Shown here: positions 60,184 through 64,000 of the stretch, in pieces
Position numbering within the stretch: position 1 is the first letter of the stretch
How the letters are laid out: each line of letters begins with the position of its first letter
From: Polynucleobacter sp. 73C-SIWE
Lineage (GTDB): Bacteria > Pseudomonadota > Gammaproteobacteria > Burkholderiales > Burkholderiaceae
NCBI RefSeq assembly: GCF_018882465.1
Contig: NZ_JACVOK010000002.1
Location: forward strand, 372,001 to 436,000
DNA: 64,000 nucleotides
Reading direction: 5' to 3'
Translations under genes and position numbers: made by a program
Notes under the pieces: generated by a model
Databases searched by the model: none
What the model saw: the letters and a program-made list of their open reading frames with translations, nothing else
Told to the model about the DNA's origin: nothing

Positions 60184-60819
60184 CTAGATATTGAACTCGA
60201 GCTTTTTTAAGCCATCCCAAATCACTTCTGGAGTCTGAGTGGCATCTACCATGTGAAAGCGTTTTGGATCTTCCTTAGCGCGACGTAAATACTCTTGTCG
60301 AACCTTTTCAAAAAAGTTCAAATCCATTTTTTCAAATTTGTCTGGTGCTCTGACCTTAGAGCGACGTACTTCAGCAACTTCACCAGGCAAATCAAATAAG
60401 ATCGTTAAATTGGGTTGCAGTAAACCATTAGAACGCCCTTGAACCCAACGCTCAAGCTCATTTAGCTTATCAATGCTGAGACCCCGCCCTCCTCCTTGGT
60501 AGGCAAAGCTCGCATCGGTAAATCGATCTGAAATCACTATTTTTCCGGCCATGAGGGCAGGCTCAATGACTTGGGCAATATGCTCACGACGAGCGGCAAA
60601 CATTAGCAGCGCTTCTGTTTCTAAATTCATGGGGGCATCTAATAGTAGCCCCCTAAGTTGCTCGCCCAAAGGCGTGCCGCCGGGTTCGCGCGTCATCACG
60701 ACTTCACGATTTGGATAGCGTTCTTGCATGAGCTTTTGAAATGCCTCGATATGAGTGCTCTTGCCGGCGCCATCGATTCCCTCAAAGCTAATGAAATATC
60801 CTGGATACATTGATGTCAT
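60184..60819 (-). CDS. tmk: Thymidylate kinase
   Basis: A 211-residue P-loop kinase that makes dTDP. The P-loop is [14 protein letters not shown], followed by the [14 protein letters not shown] dTMP site, [15 protein letters not shown] and a lid region with [10 protein letters not shown]. The gene lies between mltG (16 bases) and holB (no gap). Confidence 0.97.
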   Translation of the reverse strand: MTSMYPGYFISFEGIDGAGKSTHIEAFQKLMQERYPNREVVMTREPGGTPLGEQLRGLLLDAPMNLETEALLMFAARREHIAQVIEPALMAGKIVISDRFTDASFAYQGGGRGLSIDKLNELERWVQGRSNGLLQPNLTILFDLPGEVAEVRRSKVRAPDKFEKMDLNFFEKVRQEYLRRAKEDPKRFHMVDATQTPEVIWDGLKKLEFNI

Positions 60820-60835
60820 ATTGAATTCAATCTCA

Positions 60836-61903
60836 TTAATGGGGTGCAGTTTTTAGTTTGCGTTGATATTGATCAACTGCCGCCTCATGTTCGCTAAGGC
60901 TCTGAGAAAAGTGACTACTGCCATCCCCTTTAGCTACAAAAAATAGTGCGTTACTTGATGCAGGGTGAGCAGCTGCCAAAATAGATTCTTTACTTGGCAT
61001 AGCGATGGGGGTTGGGGGTAATCCTTTGCGCATATAGCTATTGTAGGGACTGTCTTTGCGAAGATCTGCTTTACGTAAATTCCCATCAAATTTAGGGCCA
61101 ATGCCATAGATTACCGTGGGATCAGTCTGGAGCAACATGCCTTTATTCAGGCGATTGGTAAAGACGGCAGAGACCAGAGCCCTATCGCTGGATCGCCCTG
61201 TTTCCTTTTCAACGATGGAGGCCAGTATTAAGAGCTCGTAAGATGTTTTTAATGGCGAGCCTTGTTCTTTTTGCAGCCAGACTTGGGATAGTTGCTTTTG
61301 CATAGCATGCGATGCTCTGCGATAAATATCCAGATCAGAATCATCGGGGTCAAAGACATAGGTGTCCGGAAGAAACGCCCCCTCCAGTCCAGGGTAATTG
61401 AGATTGAGGTTTTGAAGTAATTCCTTTGCGCTGAAACCTTTGGTCTGATGTATGAGCGCTGGGTGTGAATCGATCAGCGCTCTCAATTGCCAAATAGTCA
61501 TTCCTGGAATGATGGCAATGCTTTCTTTGACTCTATCGCCCCGTGCAATTTGAAACAGAATGGTCGCCAAGCTTGCTCTTGTTGGCAATAGATAGGTGCC
61601 TGGCTTAAGTTTCGAGCCAACTAGCAAAGCCCTTGCACTTAACTGAAAAAATAATGAATGTGTTGCTACACCCTGTTCTCTAAGTTGATCAGAAATACTA
61701 GCAAGGCCTGATTGGGGTTTGATTTTGACTTTATATGACTTCAAATCGGCAATATTTGGGTGGGCTGGGACCACTGGCCATACAAAGAGGCTGATATAGA
61801 AAATGCCAATCGTTGCAAGAAGGCCTAAGAAGCAGGTTCTTAAAACTTGACTCTTTGATTTCCCATTGGGAAAGCAACGCCTTCCCTGAATTTTTCTGCT
61901 CAT
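60836..61903 (-). CDS. mltG: Endolytic transglycosylase MltG
   Basis: A 355-residue inner-membrane protein that cleaves nascent glycan strands. A membrane segment ([20 protein letters not shown], about residues 27-46) precedes a LysM-like region and the YceG domain with the catalytic Glu in [10 protein letters not shown] and [27 protein letters not shown]. The ATG at 61903 lies only 20 bases from the divergent ygfZ ATG; a TATCAT -10-like box is six bases ahead. Confidence 0.95.
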   Translation of the reverse strand: MSRKIQGRRCFPNGKSKSQVLRTCFLGLLATIGIFYISLFVWPVVPAHPNIADLKSYKVKIKPQSGLASISDQLREQGVATHSLFFQLSARALLVGSKLKPGTYLLPTRASLATILFQIARGDRVKESIAIIPGMTIWQLRALIDSHPALIHQTKGFSAKELLQNLNLNYPGLEGAFLPDTYVFDPDDSDLDIYRRASHAMQKQLSQVWLQKEQGSPLKTSYELLILASIVEKETGRSSDRALVSAVFTNRLNKGMLLQTDPTVIYGIGPKFDGNLRKADLRKDSPYNSYMRKGLPPTPIAMPSKESILAAAHPASSNALFFVAKGDGSSHFSQSLSEHEAAVDQYQRKLKTAPH

Positions 61904-61908
61904 CAGGC

Positions 61909-61915
61909 TATGATA
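61909..61915. promoter_or_regulatory. Bidirectional -10-like core between mltG and ygfZ
   Basis: TATGAT on the plus strand (61909-61914) and TATCAT on the minus strand (61915-61910) overlap inside the 20-base gap. Each is placed to start transcription next to its own ATG. No good -35 box is seen for either. Confidence 0.35.
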
Positions 61916-61923
61916 AAAGGGTC

Positions 61924-62898
61924 ATGACAAATACATCCCAAAACACGCCAAATCAAGTAACCCTTCCTCAATGGGGCCTCATCTTGGTTGAGGGTGCAGA
62001 TGCAGCCAGTTTTCTGCAGAATCAGCTCAGCAACTCTGTTTTAGGCTTAAATCGCACCTTTTCTCCGCAAATCGCCCAGGGCCATAGTTCTGTCCGACTG
62101 GTTGGTTACTGCAATCCAAAAGGAAGGCTGCTTGCGAGCGCCTGGCTTGGCCTATTTCCTAGTGATGAAACCACGGATGATCGTTTTGCTTTATTTATCT
62201 CAAAAGATATTGCAGCAACTACAACCAAGCGTTTATCCATGTTTGTTTTACGTTCCAAAGTCAAAGTAACGGATGCCTCATCGGAGTGGAATATTTCTGG
62301 GCTAACTGACAGCAATGCAAATCTTGCAGATTTTATTATTGGTGATGATCAGATTGCTCTGCGTCTACCAGATGTTTTAGTAGATGAAAAATCTTCTGCA
62401 CGAGTATTATTGGCACAAAGAGTGAATGCAAATCAATCTTTGAGTGGTGACTCAACTCAATGGGATCATCTTGAGGTAATGAGTGCTATCCCTAGAATTG
62501 TTCTAGCAACACAGGAACAATTTGTTCCGCAAATGATTAACTTTGAATCGGTTGCTGGAGTGGACTTTAAAAAAGGTTGTTATCCAGGACAAGAAATTGT
62601 GGCTCGCAGCCAATATCGTGGGGCGATTAAAAGACGTCTTCAGCTGGCTCATATTGAGCTCGATGCCATGACCAACCATTCTGCAGCCCCAGGAATTGAG
62701 CTTTTCCATTCAAATGACCCATCCCAGCCAGCAGGGATGGTGGTTCTATCAGCCCTCTCCCCTCTAGAACCCCGCCGAATCGACCTCCAGCTTGAGTGCA
62801 AATTAGAGGCGCTCGAAAGTGGGAATATTCATCTTGGAAGTGCCCAAGGACCTGTGTTAAAAATAGATTCATTGCCTTACCCATTAATTGAAATTTAG
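61924..62898 (+). CDS. ygfZ: Folate-binding Fe-S cluster assembly/tRNA-modification factor YgfZ
   Basis: A 324-residue GcvT-like protein. The family signature is FKKGCYPGQEIVARSQYRG (about residues 216-234), and the start has WGLILVEGADAASFLQNQLSN. YgfZ binds tetrahydrofolate and supports Fe-S enzymes such as MiaB. ATG 61924 was chosen because the upstream extension would run through mltG and is not like the family. It is followed by the NRDE gene after 14 bases. Confidence 0.93.
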   Translation: MTNTSQNTPNQVTLPQWGLILVEGADAASFLQNQLSNSVLGLNRTFSPQIAQGHSSVRLVGYCNPKGRLLASAWLGLFPSDETTDDRFALFISKDIAATTTKRLSMFVLRSKVKVTDASSEWNISGLTDSNANLADFIIGDDQIALRLPDVLVDEKSSARVLLAQRVNANQSLSGDSTQWDHLEVMSAIPRIVLATQEQFVPQMINFESVAGVDFKKGCYPGQEIVARSQYRGAIKRRLQLAHIELDAMTNHSAAPGIELFHSNDPSQPAGMVVLSALSPLEPRRIDLQLECKLEALESGNIHLGSAQGPVLKIDSLPYPLIEI

Positions 62899-62912
62899 GA
62901 CTTTTAGTAGAC

Positions 62913-63755
62913 ATGTGTCTCATCCTTTTTGCCTGGCAATCTCATCCAGACTACCCATTGGTAGTTGCGGCTAATCGCGATGAATTTTACGAGCGCGACA
63001 CTGCTGGCATTTCTTGGTGGCCTGAACACCCACATGTTTTAGCTGGCAGAGATCGTGCAGATGTTTTAGGAAGTCCCGGCACATGGTTAGGTTTTACGAA
63101 AACCGGTAAATTCGCAGCGCTCACTAATGTTAGAGCGCCCAGCGAAAAAAATCCAGACTCCAGAACACGTGGTGAGCTTTCATTAATGTATCTTGCCGGC
63201 AAAGATGGTCCAGCCACTTTTATTCAAGAGAATGTAAAGCGTTTCCAAAATTACAATGGCTTTAATCTTTTGATGGCTGATTTAAGTAATCCTGAAAATG
63301 CGCAGATGCATTGGGTAAGTAATCGCATGATGATGGGTCAAACGATTCGTCCACGCAAAGTCTTCCCCCAACAACCGCTGGAGGCTGGAGTCTACGGGCT
63401 CTCTAATGCCATGCTAGATACACCATGGCCTAAGGTCAATCATCGAGTGGCCGCTTTTGCTCAAACTCTTGCGATGGATAGCGGTCAACTGAAGAATGCA
63501 GACCATTATCTAAAGCTGTTATCCGATACACATCATGCAAGTGATCATGAGTTACCCAATACAGGTGTTAGCCGTGAATGGGAAAAAGCCCTGTCACCTG
63601 CTTTTATTAAAACGGATACTTATGGAACGCGCTCAAGCACTGTGCTGAGGGTACGTAAAGATGGTCAGTTTGAAATGGTTGAGCGTCGATTTGATGCTAC
63701 GGGCACTGTTGGTCATGACGTAATTACTGGTGCTCTGAGTGCTGCACCAGTTTAA
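62913..63755 (+). CDS. NRDE-family (TANGO2-like) protein
   Basis: A 280-residue protein with the family signature MCLILFAW...VVAANRDEFYERD at the N-terminus; the Cys at position 2 could become N-terminal after Met removal. Further conserved parts are WWPEHPHVLAGRDRADVLGSPGTWLGF and LTNVRAP. The human homologue TANGO2 has been linked to haem or lipid handling, but the bacterial role is not settled. It forms an operon with ygfZ. Confidence 0.92.
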   Translation: MCLILFAWQSHPDYPLVVAANRDEFYERDTAGISWWPEHPHVLAGRDRADVLGSPGTWLGFTKTGKFAALTNVRAPSEKNPDSRTRGELSLMYLAGKDGPATFIQENVKRFQNYNGFNLLMADLSNPENAQMHWVSNRMMMGQTIRPRKVFPQQPLEAGVYGLSNAMLDTPWPKVNHRVAAFAQTLAMDSGQLKNADHYLKLLSDTHHASDHELPNTGVSREWEKALSPAFIKTDTYGTRSSTVLRVRKDGQFEMVERRFDATGTVGHDVITGALSAAPV

Positions 63756-63769
63756 TGGCCCATCTTTTC

Positions 63770-64000
63770 TTAATCGTTTATTTCGCCACGTAGATCGTCA
63801 TTTACAACGCGGTCACCATCGGCGTTCCGAGTTGCTAATCGCTTGAGGTACTTGAACGTGCCTGTCGCCATACAACATACTTCACCTTGATCATTATAGA
63901 GCTTGGCCTCGCAGAAGGCCATAGTAGCTGTTCTACGAACGGTATCAGCGCGAACTCGTAAGATTCCATTGGCAGCCTGCATAAAATTATTTTTCAATTC
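63770..64000 (-). CDS. PaaI-type hotdog thioesterase, C-terminal part
   Basis: The last 76 codons of a gene that continues past the right window edge. The strand order LKNNFMQAANGILRVRAD, VRRTATMAFCEAKLYNDQGEVCCMATGTF matches the second half of PaaI/acyl-CoA thioesterase hotdog domains (.v.FL.pa..G.l.a.a.v...gr......a...d..G.lvA.a...). The catalytic N-terminal half is outside the window. A short hydrophilic tail (TRNADGDRVVNDDLRGEIND) follows the domain. Confidence 0.7.
   Translation of the reverse strand, partial: ELKNNFMQAANGILRVRADTVRRTATMAFCEAKLYNDQGEVCCMATGTFKYLKRLATRNADGDRVVNDDLRGEIND

Overview
The window reads as a conserved stretch of chromosome from a betaproteobacterium of the Burkholderiaceae, most like Polynucleobacter. 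This rests on gene order and protein style: a phaC-phaB-phaR cluster, tsaB-rimI, pyrG-kdsA-eno-ftsB, tig-clpP-clpX-lon and mltG-tmk-holB-tatD. Base composition is moderate, coding density is high and intergenic gaps are short, which suggests a compact genome. I see no insertion sequence, prophage, integrase or CRISPR array. Both ends are cut inside genes: a RidA-family gene on the left and a PaaI-type thioesterase on the right.

Layout: 0.3-1.0 kb holds two small secreted c-type cytochromes. 1.1-9.1 kb is a FadR-type GntR regulator divergent from a full propionyl-CoA to succinyl-CoA route (mutase, MeaB chaperone, both propionyl-CoA carboxylase subunits, epimerase-like protein). A perfect 22-bp palindrome sits over the regulator's start. 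9.1-16.1 kb carries tsaB, rimI, a degenerate uracil-DNA-glycosylase/HolD-like protein, lplT, alr, bamD, rluD and pgeF. 16.2-22.0 kb is polyhydroxyalkanoate synthesis (phaC, phaB, phaR), then rimO and a BktB-like thiolase. 22.0-27.8 kb holds serB, mfd, ispD and ispF. 27.8-34.2 kb holds tRNA-Leu, trigger factor, ClpP, ClpX, Lon (with a clear sigma-32 type promoter) and tRNA-Val. 34.3-41.9 kb holds a PpiD-like foldase that has lost its parvulin domain, tesA, ybbA, purL and a spermidine-synthase-like methyltransferase. 42.0-51.7 kb holds acnB, a small membrane protein, pyrG, kdsA, eno, ftsB, hslO and gltX. 51.8-52.1 kb is a tRNA-Ala/Glu/Asp cluster. 52.2-58.2 kb is more accessory: a secreted protein with an internal duplication, hyi and glxR, an esterase, an HNH nuclease, a DUF3108-like protein, a potassium-channel-like protein and an ankyrin protein. 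58.2-64.0 kb holds tatD, holB, tmk and mltG on the minus strand, and ygfZ and an NRDE protein on the plus strand.

How the parts connect: the propionyl-CoA module and the PHA module both draw on acyl-CoA pools, and a BktB-type thiolase could join them by condensing propionyl-CoA into C5 polymer precursors (inference). Trigger factor, ClpXP, Lon, PpiD-like and Hsp33 together make this region rich in protein quality control.

I did not find a clearly new multi-gene system. The most unusual signals are the PpiD protein without a parvulin domain, the inactive-looking UDG/HolD-like protein beside rimI, the operator palindromes at gntR, phaC and phaR, and a recurring pattern of promoters placed so that transcripts would start at or next to the start codon. 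The best case of that pattern is a symmetric back-to-back promoter pair between hslO and gltX.
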